Below are positions 1-7,566 of a DNA stretch of 19,071 nt, one piece after another. Every line of letters starts with the position of its first letter. Within the stretch, counting starts at the first letter, position 1. The notes below the pieces were generated by a model. It was not told where the DNA came from, did not search any database, and saw only the letters and a list, made by a program, of their open reading frames with translations. Position numbers and translations under genes: made by a program. This DNA is from Candidatus Gerdarchaeota archaeon (GTDB lineage: Archaea > Asgardarchaeota > Heimdallarchaeia > JABLTI01): contig JAEORM010000160.1 of the NCBI GenBank assembly GCA_016840905.1, positions 1-19,071 of the forward strand. The letters run 5' to 3'.

Positions 1-2
1 TC

Positions 3-404
3 AAAGTTATTAAAACTAAAATCCCCGCTTGTGGCGATCATTGCTTAAAATACAATAATTGTCAATGGATATCTAATTTTGAATCGAAGAAAAGTAGTAG
101 TAAATACAAATTAACAAAAACAGGTTTAGAATTGGCTACTAATATTTCAGCAAAGAATATTAATGATAAGTTATTGCAAGATTACATCATTGAAGCAATA
201 AGCCAAATACAATTGGTTGATATTATACGTTCTTTACTCTTATCAGTAAAAGAATTATCAATTGAATATTTGGTTTCAACCTTATTAGAACAAACAGATT
301 TATCAATAGATTCAATTCGTATTAATACTCGGGATATACTAAATTTATTAGAAAATCTACATTTATTAAAGCAAAGAGAAGGAAAAATTACTGCTTATGT
401 CTAG
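3..404 (+). CDS. C-terminal part of an unidentified winged-helix-like protein
   Basis: The frame is open from the left edge of the window to a TAG at 402-404, giving 133 visible residues with no N terminus. A TTG at 132 could be read as a start, but the frame upstream of it is clearly protein-like, so I treat the gene as truncated by the window. Near the left edge is a Cys cluster, ACGDHCLKYNNCQW (C-x3-C-x5-C), that could bind a metal. It is followed by KYKLTKTGLELA, which resembles the wing-and-turn 'LTxxG' of winged-helix domains. The last 60 residues, ending ILNLLENLHLLKQREGKITAYV in pattern, resemble a second winged helix. I infer DNA or protein binding. The family is not recognised and the full-length architecture is unknown. 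Confidence 0.6.
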   Translation, partial: KVIKTKIPACGDHCLKYNNCQWISNFESKKSSSKYKLTKTGLELATNISAKNINDKLLQDYIIEAISQIQLVDIIRSLLLSVKELSIEYLVSTLLEQTDLSIDSIRINTRDILNLLENLHLLKQREGKITAYV

Positions 405-420
405 AGAATAATAATTAAAT

Positions 421-495
421 AGTTATAAAAACAAATAATGTGTTGATTTACCATTAAGGGAAAAATTATTTTATTCAAGGAATATTATCCTTAAT
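421..495 (+). promoter_or_regulatory. Candidate promoter and operator of the coiled-coil TrmB-like gene
   Basis: A TATA-like stretch (TTATAAAAA, about 423-431) lies roughly 95 bases before the ATG at 522. Downstream of it, where the leader would begin, ATTAAGG (453-459) is mirrored by CCTTAAT (489-495). AAGGA (477-481) is mirrored by TCCTT (488-492). The AAGG/CCTT half-sites are therefore present three times in 43 bases. TrmB-type regulators often bind palindromes at their own promoters, so autoregulation is a reasonable inference. No site consensus was tested. Confidence 0.35.
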
Positions 496-521
496 AGAGT
501 TACAATGGGTCGTGCCTAATA

Positions 522-2810
522 ATGTCATTAAAGAACGTTCAAAGTTCATTACTTAGTCAAATCGGATTTTCGGAAATAGAACAACAGGTGTATTTGACTG
601 TTCTGGGAATAGGGAATGCCGCTTTAGGAGAAATTTACCTCCAAACGGGTGCTCCTTTAGAGGAAATACAACAAACCATTCAAGATTTGACCAATAGAGG
701 TTATTTAAAGAAAATAGAAGGTAAAATAAATCGTTACATTGCAGTTGAGCCTTTTCTAAAGGGCTTTCTTTTTGTAGAGAAAGAATTCCAAAATGATATC
801 ATAGGGATTGAAAATTCACTCATTAATGTTTTTGATACTAGTTATGAGGAATTAGTCCAAAAAATGGAACAATTCAAAACCTCCATAACTCCTATCTATG
901 ACAAAATAACTGAGGAACTACGAACATCCAATGAACAACTAAAAATGGATCTTACCAATTCTATTTATCGTCATTCTGATAAGATTTCAAGCCTAGCTGA
1001 GGATTTTGATCTTGTGCTTACTGATGGGTTTTCAAAGACCTATTTGTCAATTAGTAATGAGCTTTCTAATTTGAGCAATGAAATTAGTGTTATATTAAGG
1101 GAAGAATCTGATAAAGCAACTGAAAGATTACAAAAATTCGAAGCTTTAACTAATAAAACAATTCAGGATATGCTAGCACCAATAGAAAAAGCCATTCTTG
1201 ATTATCAATCAATTGTTCCTGAAAGAGCCAAGGTTTTTCTCGATAATCATAATTCAGAAATAAATGAGCTTCAGAAGAATATCAAATCCATTGTGAAAAC
1301 CAGTATTAAAGAACTTACTGAATCACTAAAGGATTTTGACAAAGAAGTAAATGAGGTAATCAGTCAAATTTCCACTGATTATGGTACTGTTATTACAAAT
1401 TATAAGAAAGCTTCTCATGATATTTTTGATACTGAAAAAGGTAAAGTTGATGAGACAGCTGCAAAACTAGTTGATACAATAGGTAAAAACATAGATAGTT
1501 TAGCTGTTGAAGCAGCAGCACTTAAAGAGAATATTGATGAAATAGCAAAAGCTGGTTTATTGAAACGACCCGACCCAGCTATTGTTGAAGCAGCAAAACA
1601 GCATACTGATGCAATAACAAGTGCTTCTCAGAAAATTAAAAGTAGCTATGACGAAGTGATAAAAGCTTATCAAAAGAATATTCTAGATGCAATTGCCACT
1701 TTAATTAAGAATAATGATGCTGTTCTCGCAGAGCAACTTAAAGCTGGTAATGCTAAATTTAAGGAAATAAAAATTAAATTGGCTACCAAATGGGCTCAAA
1801 TATCAGCTCAATATGAAAAAGACATCACTAATAGTATCAAAGATTTGCTAAAAGACAGCAACCAAAAAATAACTACTATTATAAAGGAAGCTTTTGATTC
1901 AAGCAGTCAGACATTGGATCAAGTTAAAGGTAGTGTCTCAGAAATCCTTGTACCTTTAAGGGATGTTATTTTCAGAGATTTGGAAGATGCATTAGAAAAT
2001 CTATTCTTGAATTCAACAAAGCGATTAAGATATCACAATGATAGTAATAATAAGGCACTTGAAACTATAAAATACTTAACTGATGATATGAAATTTGCCT
2101 TTAAATCACAAGTACAAGAAGAATTAGGCAAACCAAAGCAAATTGCTTCTGATATGATAACTGAATACACTTCGACTCTTGATAACTATCTTACAACCTT
2201 AGATAGAGATCACAATGCAACCTTAGATCAAATTGGTAAAGCTGCTGAGATCTTCTTGAATACTATCAAAGAATCATTCAATAGTTCTAGTGCAAACATC
2301 TCGAGTAGATTGGCAGGAATAATCTATAAGGTTAATGAAACAAAAACCTACTTACAAGAAATAACCAGTTCAGTTGATCAAATAATACCAGTACCACGTC
2401 ATCATTCCATTATTATTTATGGAAATACTAACTCAATGGCAGCAATCTATGATATGTTATTGCGAACAGTTTCAACATGCACACTTGTTGTGCCAACAAT
2501 AGATCAGAATTTAGTAGATTTGCTAACAAAACAAATTTCCAAACGTGTAAGGGTACGGATACTAGCTGATGTCGATCCCTTCAGAGATGAAGCAGCTATT
2601 ACAGCATTAAAAGAAATGGGTAATATTACAATATGGCAATATACAATGAGAGATTTCTATGCAGTCACCAGAGATGGTGCTGAGGTATTACTTGCACCTA
2701 TTACTCGAGACGGAGAATTAACAAGTTTTGTTACAGAACAAGATGCCCTTGTTCGTGCAGTGCAACAAATAATTAATGCTTCATTTATGGCTCGTTCAAA
2801 AGAGATTTAA
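522..2810 (+). CDS. TrmB-like winged-helix protein with very long coiled coil
   Basis: This is a 762-residue protein. Residues about 10-75 read as a TrmB-type winged helix (IGFSEIEQQVYLTVLGIGNA, then the helix-turn-helix and a wing ending KKIEGKINRYIAVEP). Residues about 95-640 are almost entirely charged and amphipathic helix with few prolines, so a long coiled coil is likely. Residues about 645-762 resemble the C-terminal effector part of TrmB/PLD-like regulators: HHSIIIYGNTNSMAAI is followed by a KRVRVRILADVD strand typical of the 'GVxVRil' segment. No HKD catalytic motif is visible, so it is probably not a nuclease. There is no signal peptide or membrane segment. The ATG at 522 is the first start after an in-frame stop at 495-497, and I see no strong Shine-Dalgarno site. 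Classical TrmB proteins are near 340 residues, so the central coil is the odd part. It could be a transcription factor, or a structural DNA-tethering protein. Confidence 0.75.
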   Translation: MSLKNVQSSLLSQIGFSEIEQQVYLTVLGIGNAALGEIYLQTGAPLEEIQQTIQDLTNRGYLKKIEGKINRYIAVEPFLKGFLFVEKEFQNDIIGIENSLINVFDTSYEELVQKMEQFKTSITPIYDKITEELRTSNEQLKMDLTNSIYRHSDKISSLAEDFDLVLTDGFSKTYLSISNELSNLSNEISVILREESDKATERLQKFEALTNKTIQDMLAPIEKAILDYQSIVPERAKVFLDNHNSEINELQKNIKSIVKTSIKELTESLKDFDKEVNEVISQISTDYGTVITNYKKASHDIFDTEKGKVDETAAKLVDTIGKNIDSLAVEAAALKENIDEIAKAGLLKRPDPAIVEAAKQHTDAITSASQKIKSSYDEVIKAYQKNILDAIATLIKNNDAVLAEQLKAGNAKFKEIKIKLATKWAQISAQYEKDITNSIKDLLKDSNQKITTIIKEAFDSSSQTLDQVKGSVSEILVPLRDVIFRDLEDALENLFLNSTKRLRYHNDSNNKALETIKYLTDDMKFAFKSQVQEELGKPKQIASDMITEYTSTLDNYLTTLDRDHNATLDQIGKAAEIFLNTIKESFNSSSANISSRLAGIIYKVNETKTYLQEITSSVDQIIPVPRHHSIIIYGNTNSMAAIYDMLLRTVSTCTLVVPTIDQNLVDLLTKQISKRVRVRILADVDPFRDEAAITALKEMGNITIWQYTMRDFYAVTRDGAEVLLAPITRDGELTSFVTEQDALVRAVQQIINASFMARSKEI

Positions 2811-2827
2811 TCTCTTTTTTTCTTTTC
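2798..2827 (+). terminator. Hairpin plus T-run at the end of the TrmB-like gene
   Basis: AAAAGAGAT (2798-2806) and ATCTCTTTT (2810-2818) are perfect inverted arms around a 3-base loop. A T-rich tract continues past 2818. The hairpin contains the TAA stop at 2808-2810. It lies between convergent genes, but the long T-tract is only on the plus-strand side, so I assign it to the plus-strand gene. Confidence 0.6.
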
Positions 2828-2835
2828 TCTTCTTT

Positions 2836-3417
2836 TTATTTTTCATTAAATATTGTTAGTAATTTTTTGATACCATTGAACCATAATTCAAGACTAGTTT
2901 TAATTAGATCATGAGCTTTAGGTGATAGATGCCAGATCTTTAGTAGATCAAATTCTCTTTGAGCAACTAGAAAGAAGTTTTTCAAACATGATAAGACAGC
3001 TGCTTTCTTTTTCAAAAGCTTTTGAGGATTGGGGGGGACACCTTTCCCTTCTCTTTCAGCAACTTTTTCGATCATTCCTAAAATCCCTAAACAAGCACTT
3101 TCCAAGAGGATATCCAAAGAATTAGTAAAAGGAATACAGAACCTAAAAGCAGGGAGATTCAAAAGAATAAGTGGTTTACCATCAGGATCAAGATTTTCCA
3201 TATCCAACAAATAAATAGCTTCTTCTTCATTTTCAGCAAATCGAATGAAACGCTTATCGGGGAGAAGATTGAGTTTGGTAGTAGTAAAAGTAAGGTCCTC
3301 CAAAGCTAACAAGCGAAAGTGTGAGGGATCATCCAATTCATCAATGAAATATTCGCTTTCAATCAATAAACCATTAGTTTGTTGATAGAATAATTTGAGA
3401 TAATCAGGTAAGTCCAT
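2836..3417 (-). CDS. SUKH/SMI1-KNR4-like domain protein
   Basis: This is 193 residues from the ATG at 3417. The N-terminal half fits the SUKH (SMI1/KNR4) pattern: LPDYLKLFYQQTNG near the start matches 'LPxdyxxfL..xNG', and FIRFAENEEEAIYLLDMENL at about 57-76 matches the central 'fi.ia.d..g..y.ld' strand. The C-terminal part is helical and Lys-rich without a recognised domain. SUKH proteins are known as immunity or partner-binding proteins; no toxin gene is visible next door. The frame stays open and protein-like upstream of the ATG to about 3531 (ELLYFKDMDLPDYL continues the domain), yet holds no ATG, GTG or TTG. An ATT at 3517-3519 sits 9 bases after a GGAG and could be the real start. It follows iorB on the same strand but is separated by a terminator-like hairpin. 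Confidence 0.55.
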   Translation of the reverse strand: MDLPDYLKLFYQQTNGLLIESEYFIDELDDPSHFRLLALEDLTFTTTKLNLLPDKRFIRFAENEEEAIYLLDMENLDPDGKPLILLNLPAFRFCIPFTNSLDILLESACLGILGMIEKVAEREGKGVPPNPQKLLKKKAAVLSCLKNFFLVAQREFDLLKIWHLSPKAHDLIKTSLELWFNGIKKLLTIFNEK

Positions 3418-3569
3418 GTCTTTAAAGTACAGAAGCTCGGAAATATGTATGGGGGTAAGTTCATTACTGAAGGTAATTTCTATTCTGGAATCATCAAGAT
3501 ATTTGTCTAAAATTAAAATATCGCTCAGCTCCTAGGGAAATATTGTATCTAACAAGAAATAAGGACAAA

Positions 3570-3608
3570 CAAAAAAATAAAGTTGTTGAAGTAAGCTAAG
3601 CTTACTTC
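3570..3608 (-). terminator. Hairpin plus T-run at the end of iorB
   Basis: Read on the minus strand, GAAGTAAGC (3608-3600) and GCTTACTTC (3596-3588) form a perfect 9-bp stem with a 3-base loop. After a short gap a run of seven T follows (plus-strand A-run at about 3571-3577). The stem includes the iorB TAA stop at 3604-3602. This is one of the clearest intrinsic-terminator-like structures in the window. Confidence 0.7.
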
Positions 3609-4228
3609 TTCATTAATTCAATCATTTTATTATAGCCGATCTCAAAAGCTTTCATATTGACAGCAACAATTTTCTCATTGCCACCAAAACGGATATCAAG
3701 AGCTTTTTTGAGCGATTCTTTGGTCAGGGGGAAACCAGGGATAGCAAAAAGTGCGCCAACAAGTACAGTGTTTTGGGTTCGAGTATCACCTGCTTGAGTA
3801 GCAAGATCAAAAGCGTTTAGAACGTAAATGTGGTCAGTGAATTTCTTGATGATATCAATGATTTCTTCTTGCTCGGGATATTTAGCGCCTTTTTTAGCGC
3901 TTAAGCTTGGGGGAACAATTTTATGACTGTTCATAATGACATACCCAATCTTTGGTTTGATTTTGTTCATAGCTCGAGCGGTTTCACTGATTTCAAAGCT
4001 CAATAAAATATCTGCTCTGCCATCGGGGATAAGAGGACCACTAACAGGACCAAAACGGATTTCAGTATTAACAACACCACCTCGTTGGGCCATGCCATGA
4101 ATTTCACTTTGGACAACATAAATGTCTTGAACTAAAGCGGCATTACCCAAAAGATTGGCTGCGGTTAAAACACCGGTACCACCGACACCAGCAATTTCAA
4201 TTTGATAAGGTTCTTTTAACTCAGTCAT
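3602..4228 (-). CDS. iorB: Indolepyruvate:ferredoxin oxidoreductase, beta subunit
   Basis: This is the small subunit of the enzyme that oxidatively decarboxylates aryl pyruvates (from Trp, Phe and Tyr transamination) to aryl-acetyl-CoA, passing electrons to ferredoxin. It acts in the cytoplasm with IorA. The pyruvate-ferredoxin oxidoreductase gamma-type fold is evident: IAGVGGTGVLTAANLLGNAA near the N terminus, EIHGMAQRGGVVNTEIRFG, then ADILLSFEISETAR. The length (about 208 residues) is usual. I chose the ATG at 4228 over the GTG at 4237. A near-perfect Shine-Dalgarno sequence (GGGGTGA) lies 5 bases before that ATG and actually contains the GTG. The gene starts 2 bases after the iorA stop (4232-4230), so the two are translationally coupled. 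It ends in a hairpin terminator overlapping its stop codon. Confidence 0.93.
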   Translation of the reverse strand: MTELKEPYQIEIAGVGGTGVLTAANLLGNAALVQDIYVVQSEIHGMAQRGGVVNTEIRFGPVSGPLIPDGRADILLSFEISETARAMNKIKPKIGYVIMNSHKIVPPSLSAKKGAKYPEQEEIIDIIKKFTDHIYVLNAFDLATQAGDTRTQNTVLVGALFAIPGFPLTKESLKKALDIRFGGNEKIVAVNMKAFEIGYNKMIELMKK

Positions 4229-4229
4229 C

Positions 4230-6098
4230 TTAATCACCCCTCATAGTAAAAGCTTCATAGGGACAAACAGCTCGGCAGACACCACAACCAATGCAGGTAG
4301 ATTCATCCACATGAGCTTTCTTCTTGTCAGCATCAAAAGTGATTGCCGGGCAAGCAAAAGTTCGAACACAAGTGCGGCAACCAATGCAAATAGACTCATC
4401 AACATAATAAGTATCAAGTTTCTTCTTGGCAGCTCTCACTTGACGAGAGTGTTCTAAAGCACAATCACGTCTCGAGATAATAACAGTTAATTCATTACTA
4501 TCGATCGCTTTACCAACAACCTCAATAGTATCTTTAAGTTGATAAGGATCAATAATATGGAGATTTTTGATACCAATACCTTGACAAACTTGTTCAATAG
4601 TGATAATACCAGCAGGATCACCAAAAGCAGTAATACCTAATTCGGGGGTCGGTTGTCCACCTGTCATAGCTGTTAAATGATTGTCCACTATTACTAGCAC
4701 AAACTTGGCATTATTTACTACTGCATTTATCAATGCTGGTATTCCCGTATGATAGAATGTGCTATCACCTATTACTGGTATCACTACTTGATTTGTTGCT
4801 TGTGCAATACCATTAGCTATTCCAATTGATGCTCCCATTGCTACTGTTGTGTCCACAGCGTTTAATGGCGTCATGAATCCTAAAGTATAACAACCTATAT
4901 CTCCTGGCATTATTGGATCCAATTTTCTCTCTTTTGCTGCTTTCTTTATTGCAAAGAATGTTGCTCTATGTGGACAGCCGGGACATAGCTCAGGTGGGCT
5001 ATTTGGTAATTGCTCATTTACCTCTTTCATTGATGGTAAATTGCTTTCTTTCTTTTTAGCTTCTTTTCCTAAGACCATATTTATTGAATTCATTACTATT
5101 AGTGGGTTCAATTCATTAGATATTGGTATGATTTTTTCTTTTCTACCAAATATCTTTGTTTTGAGTCCATTTTCAGCTGCTAGTGCTTTTATTCCCAATT
5201 CTAAATATGGTTCTACTTCTTCTGCTATGAGACATTTGCTGTGTTTTTTAAGCAACTCAACTATTTTTCCTTCAGGTAAAGGATTACTAAAACCGATTTT
5301 GTAAATAGTTGGTTTGATACCTAGTTCTCTTACTGCATCTTTTACATACGTGTAAGTTACTCCAGAAGTTATTATTAGGAGTGGATCTTTTCCTTCCTCA
5401 ACGACATTCCACTCAGAGCTGTTAGAATATTCCTTTATTTTTTCTAATTTCTCCATTAATAATGGCTTTGTTCTCCTGGCATTTCCTGGTAAACAAACGA
5501 ACTGATCGGGATTCTTTACGAAAGTTCCTTTATGATCTTCTTTCTTTGGTATGTCTCCCAATACCACTGGTCCTCTTGAATGACTCAACCGTGTGGTTGA
5601 TCGAAGGATAATCAATGATTCCCATTTTTCTGAAAAATCATAAGCAAATTTTATCATATCAAGAGCTTCTTGTGGAGTTGATGGTTCCATACAAAGTGCA
5701 TGTGCTGCTAAAGCATACATACGAGTATCTTGTTCGTTTTGACTGGAATGGAAGCTGGGATCATCAGCAATACACATAACAAACCCACCTTTCATCCCTC
5801 CAAATAGCGCTGCGGTGAAAAACGGATCAGCTGCAACATTCAAACCGACATGTTTTGCTGCAGTAAACGATCGCAGCCCACTCCAGGCAGCACCTAAAGC
5901 AACTTCAAAAGCTACTTTTTCATTTATTGACCATTCCGCATGCATTCCAGTAGCCTTACCAAAATGAGCTATTGTCTCCATAATCTCTGTAGAAGGAGTT
6001 CCAGGGTAAGCTGCAGCGACATCTACACCCGCTTCCAGCACACCTCGGGCAATAGCTTCATTGCCACTCAGAAGCATTTTGGTTACTTTTTCTGCCAA
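4230..6098 (-). CDS. iorA: Indolepyruvate:ferredoxin oxidoreductase, alpha subunit
   Basis: This is the 622-residue thiamine-diphosphate-binding catalytic subunit. Order of parts: pyrimidine-binding domain with KMLLSGNEAIARG and AAAYPGTPSTEI (about 8-42); a middle transketolase-C-like domain; the diphosphate domain with GDIGCYTLGF, GASIGIANGIA and a GDSTFYHTG...DNHLTAMTGGQ metal/ThDP site (about 400-487); and two 4Fe-4S clusters at the C terminus. The first cluster has Cys 571, 574, 577 and 583 (CxxCxxCx5CP) and the second 602, 605, 608 and 612 (CxxCxxCx3CP). These are the features expected of archaeal IorA. The TTG at 6098 is preceded by AAGGT and adds seven residues before the ATG at 6077, which is the alternative start. 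It is co-transcribed with iorB. Codon choice changes sharply near 4640, about residue 487, from A-ending upstream to T-ending downstream, a style that continues in iorB. Confidence 0.95.
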   Translation of the reverse strand: MAEKVTKMLLSGNEAIARGVLEAGVDVAAAYPGTPSTEIMETIAHFGKATGMHAEWSINEKVAFEVALGAAWSGLRSFTAAKHVGLNVAADPFFTAALFGGMKGGFVMCIADDPSFHSSQNEQDTRMYALAAHALCMEPSTPQEALDMIKFAYDFSEKWESLIILRSTTRLSHSRGPVVLGDIPKKEDHKGTFVKNPDQFVCLPGNARRTKPLLMEKLEKIKEYSNSSEWNVVEEGKDPLLIITSGVTYTYVKDAVRELGIKPTIYKIGFSNPLPEGKIVELLKKHSKCLIAEEVEPYLELGIKALAAENGLKTKIFGRKEKIIPISNELNPLIVMNSINMVLGKEAKKKESNLPSMKEVNEQLPNSPPELCPGCPHRATFFAIKKAAKERKLDPIMPGDIGCYTLGFMTPLNAVDTTVAMGASIGIANGIAQATNQVVIPVIGDSTFYHTGIPALINAVVNNAKFVLVIVDNHLTAMTGGQPTPELGITAFGDPAGIITIEQVCQGIGIKNLHIIDPYQLKDTIEVVGKAIDSNELTVIISRRDCALEHSRQVRAAKKKLDTYYVDESICIGCRTCVRTFACPAITFDADKKKAHVDESTCIGCGVCRAVCPYEAFTMRGD

Positions 6099-6343
6099 TT
6101 TTTCTTTACCTTCTGTTTACTACTAATTTGTTTATTTTTTTATGAAAACTACTATGATAATCCTGTTAGACTACTCTTGAAGAGAGCTAAACAAGGCAAA
6201 GACTATCAAATTCGTAACTCTTCATACACATACATCTATATATAATTTCTTTCAATTGTTCGAAGTTTTACTTTAACTGGCAAAAATTTTTTAATATCCA
6301 ATACTAACTTGAATTTCAATAAAAATACTTAGTAGTGTTTCCT
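6099..6343. promoter_or_regulatory. Divergent promoter region, iorA / GPT gene
   Basis: This 245-base stretch contains no convincing gene. A TATATATAAT-like box (about 6234-6243) is near-symmetrical and could serve either strand. A second AT box, TTTTTTAATAT (about 6287-6297), would put a transcript start close to 6320 and give the GPT gene a very short leader. A small interrupted repeat (ACTCTT then AAGAG, about 6173-6183) lies toward iorA. Which box serves which gene cannot be decided by reading. Confidence 0.35.
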
Positions 6344-7408
6344 ATGGATTTAATGCAGTGGATTTGGTTAATTATTATCTTTGCTTTTTCCTTTATAGCA
6401 ACTTTTTTCCTTACCTGGTTTCTAAGTAAATTCTTCTTGAAAAAGGGTATTTATGGTCATGATGTCCATAAAGCAGACAAACCAAAAGTAGCTGAGATGG
6501 GTGGTGTTGGTATAGTAATTGTTATGCTTATTGTTACTATTTGTAGTATTTTTATTTTCCCAGATTATTGGCAATTTTTCACGGTCGCTTCAATAGTTAT
6601 TTTACTTGTCGGTTTGATAGGTATCTGGGATGATTTGAAAGCATTAAGTGCAATAGTTAAACCTTTCCTTTTGATTTTTCCTAGCATTCCATTGATAGTT
6701 TGGCAGCTAGTAGCCAATCGTACCTTTGATCCTACTGGTTTGCTTCTCTTTATACCCAGACCATATCTTCCATTGATCGGTAGTATTACTATTACTATCG
6801 TTTATTGGTTGCTTGTACCTTTTGCGATCACTGTTTTATCTAACGCTACAAATATGTTGGATGTAATGAATGGTTCAACACCAATTACTATGTTATTTGT
6901 TTCCGGTACGGCTATTATTTCTACTATTGCACTTGAGCAACAAAATAAAGCAAACATTTCAACCTATCCAGGAATGGTTTTAGCAGTAATGTTATTTGGT
7001 TGTTTATTTGCATTTTATTGGTTCAATAAATATCCAGCAAAAATTTTCTGTGGGGATACAGGTAGTTTAACCATTGGTGCGGTTATTGCATTAGTAGCTA
7101 TTTTTGGTCGGATTGAAATAGTTATAGTAATAGCTATGATGCCTCAAATAATGAATTCTTTCCAAATCATTCATAGTGTTCGAGGTTTTCGAGAACGCAG
7201 GCAAATAAAAGAGCGACCCACTATTGTTTTGGAAACAGAAGAAATTAAAGCTAATCCTAAAGAGGAGGCACCACTAACACTAACACGATGGATTGTTGCT
7301 AAACAACCTTTGAAAGAAAATGAAACGGTTGCATCAATGGGATTCATCTCTTTATTCTCATCTGTTTTAGCTTTGATAACATTAGCATTAATTTATGTAG
7401 CACTTTAG
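6344..7408 (+). CDS. ALG7/GPT-like UDP-GlcNAc:polyprenyl-phosphate GlcNAc-1-P transferase family protein
   Basis: This is an integral membrane enzyme of the glycosyltransferase-4 (MraY/WecA/ALG7) superfamily. It likely transfers a sugar-1-phosphate from a UDP-sugar to a dolichyl-type lipid, the first step of N-glycan assembly. Visible family motifs: HKADKPKVAEMGG after the first membrane helix (substrate loop), GIWDDLKAL (Mg-binding DD motif), NATNMLDVMNG (the conserved N-x-x-N helix), and WFNKYPAKIFCGDTGSLTIG (the GDT motif with the YPA-x-F-GDT spacing seen in eukaryotic ALG7). About ten hydrophobic segments are visible. A cytosolic loop follows FQIIHSVRGFRERR and leads to a final helix. Starts are ambiguous: GTG 6335, ATG 6344 and ATG 6353 are all in frame without a clear ribosome site. 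I use 6344. The NMLDVMNG segment differs from the usual NxLAGxNG, so the exact substrate is uncertain. Confidence 0.8.
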   Translation: MDLMQWIWLIIIFAFSFIATFFLTWFLSKFFLKKGIYGHDVHKADKPKVAEMGGVGIVIVMLIVTICSIFIFPDYWQFFTVASIVILLVGLIGIWDDLKALSAIVKPFLLIFPSIPLIVWQLVANRTFDPTGLLLFIPRPYLPLIGSITITIVYWLLVPFAITVLSNATNMLDVMNGSTPITMLFVSGTAIISTIALEQQNKANISTYPGMVLAVMLFGCLFAFYWFNKYPAKIFCGDTGSLTIGAVIALVAIFGRIEIVIVIAMMPQIMNSFQIIHSVRGFRERRQIKERPTIVLETEEIKANPKEEAPLTLTRWIVAKQPLKENETVASMGFISLFSSVLALITLALIYVAL

Positions 7409-7440
7409 CATTTTTTAGCTAATTTTATCCCTTTTTTTTA
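7405..7440 (+). terminator. Weak hairpin and T-runs after the GPT gene
   Basis: TTAGC (7405-7409) and GCTAA (7418-7422) can pair around a T-rich 8-base loop, followed by TTTTATCCC and a run of eight T. The short stem overlaps the TAG stop at 7406-7408. Archaeal RNA polymerase can stop on T-runs alone, so the T-tract is the stronger part of this call. Confidence 0.45.
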
Positions 7441-7566
7441 CTATTTTTTCATCAAAATAACTAATGTATTCTGTAGGTAATATCCCTATTAATATTAGAA
7501 AATGTTCTTGGTCTCACATTGGTTTTTAACTAGAAACTAGCTTATTCTAGGTATAGGTGAGGAACA
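7441..7566 (+). promoter_or_regulatory. ftsZ leader with strong Shine-Dalgarno site
   Basis: AGGTGAGG at 7555-7562 is an excellent match to the archaeal anti-Shine-Dalgarno and lies 4-6 bases before TTG 7567, which decides that non-ATG start. Three CTAG tetramers occur at about 7530-7550 just upstream (ACTAG, ACTAG, TCTAG), a possible protein-binding cluster. No clear TATA box stands out. The most plausible is around TTTTTAACTAG (about 7523-7533), which would be too close to the start for anything but a very short leader. Confidence 0.45.

Noticed and set aside
2922..3214. Plus-strand open frames opposite the SUKH-like gene
   Set aside because: They are less protein-like than the minus-strand frame, which shows SUKH motifs and continues upstream.
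4235..4237. GTG as the iorB start
   Set aside because: The GTG lies inside the Shine-Dalgarno sequence that serves the ATG at 4228.
5940..6245. Plus-strand open frame running from iorA into the divergent spacer
   Set aside because: Its first half is antisense to the conserved IorA N terminus and the rest is low-complexity.
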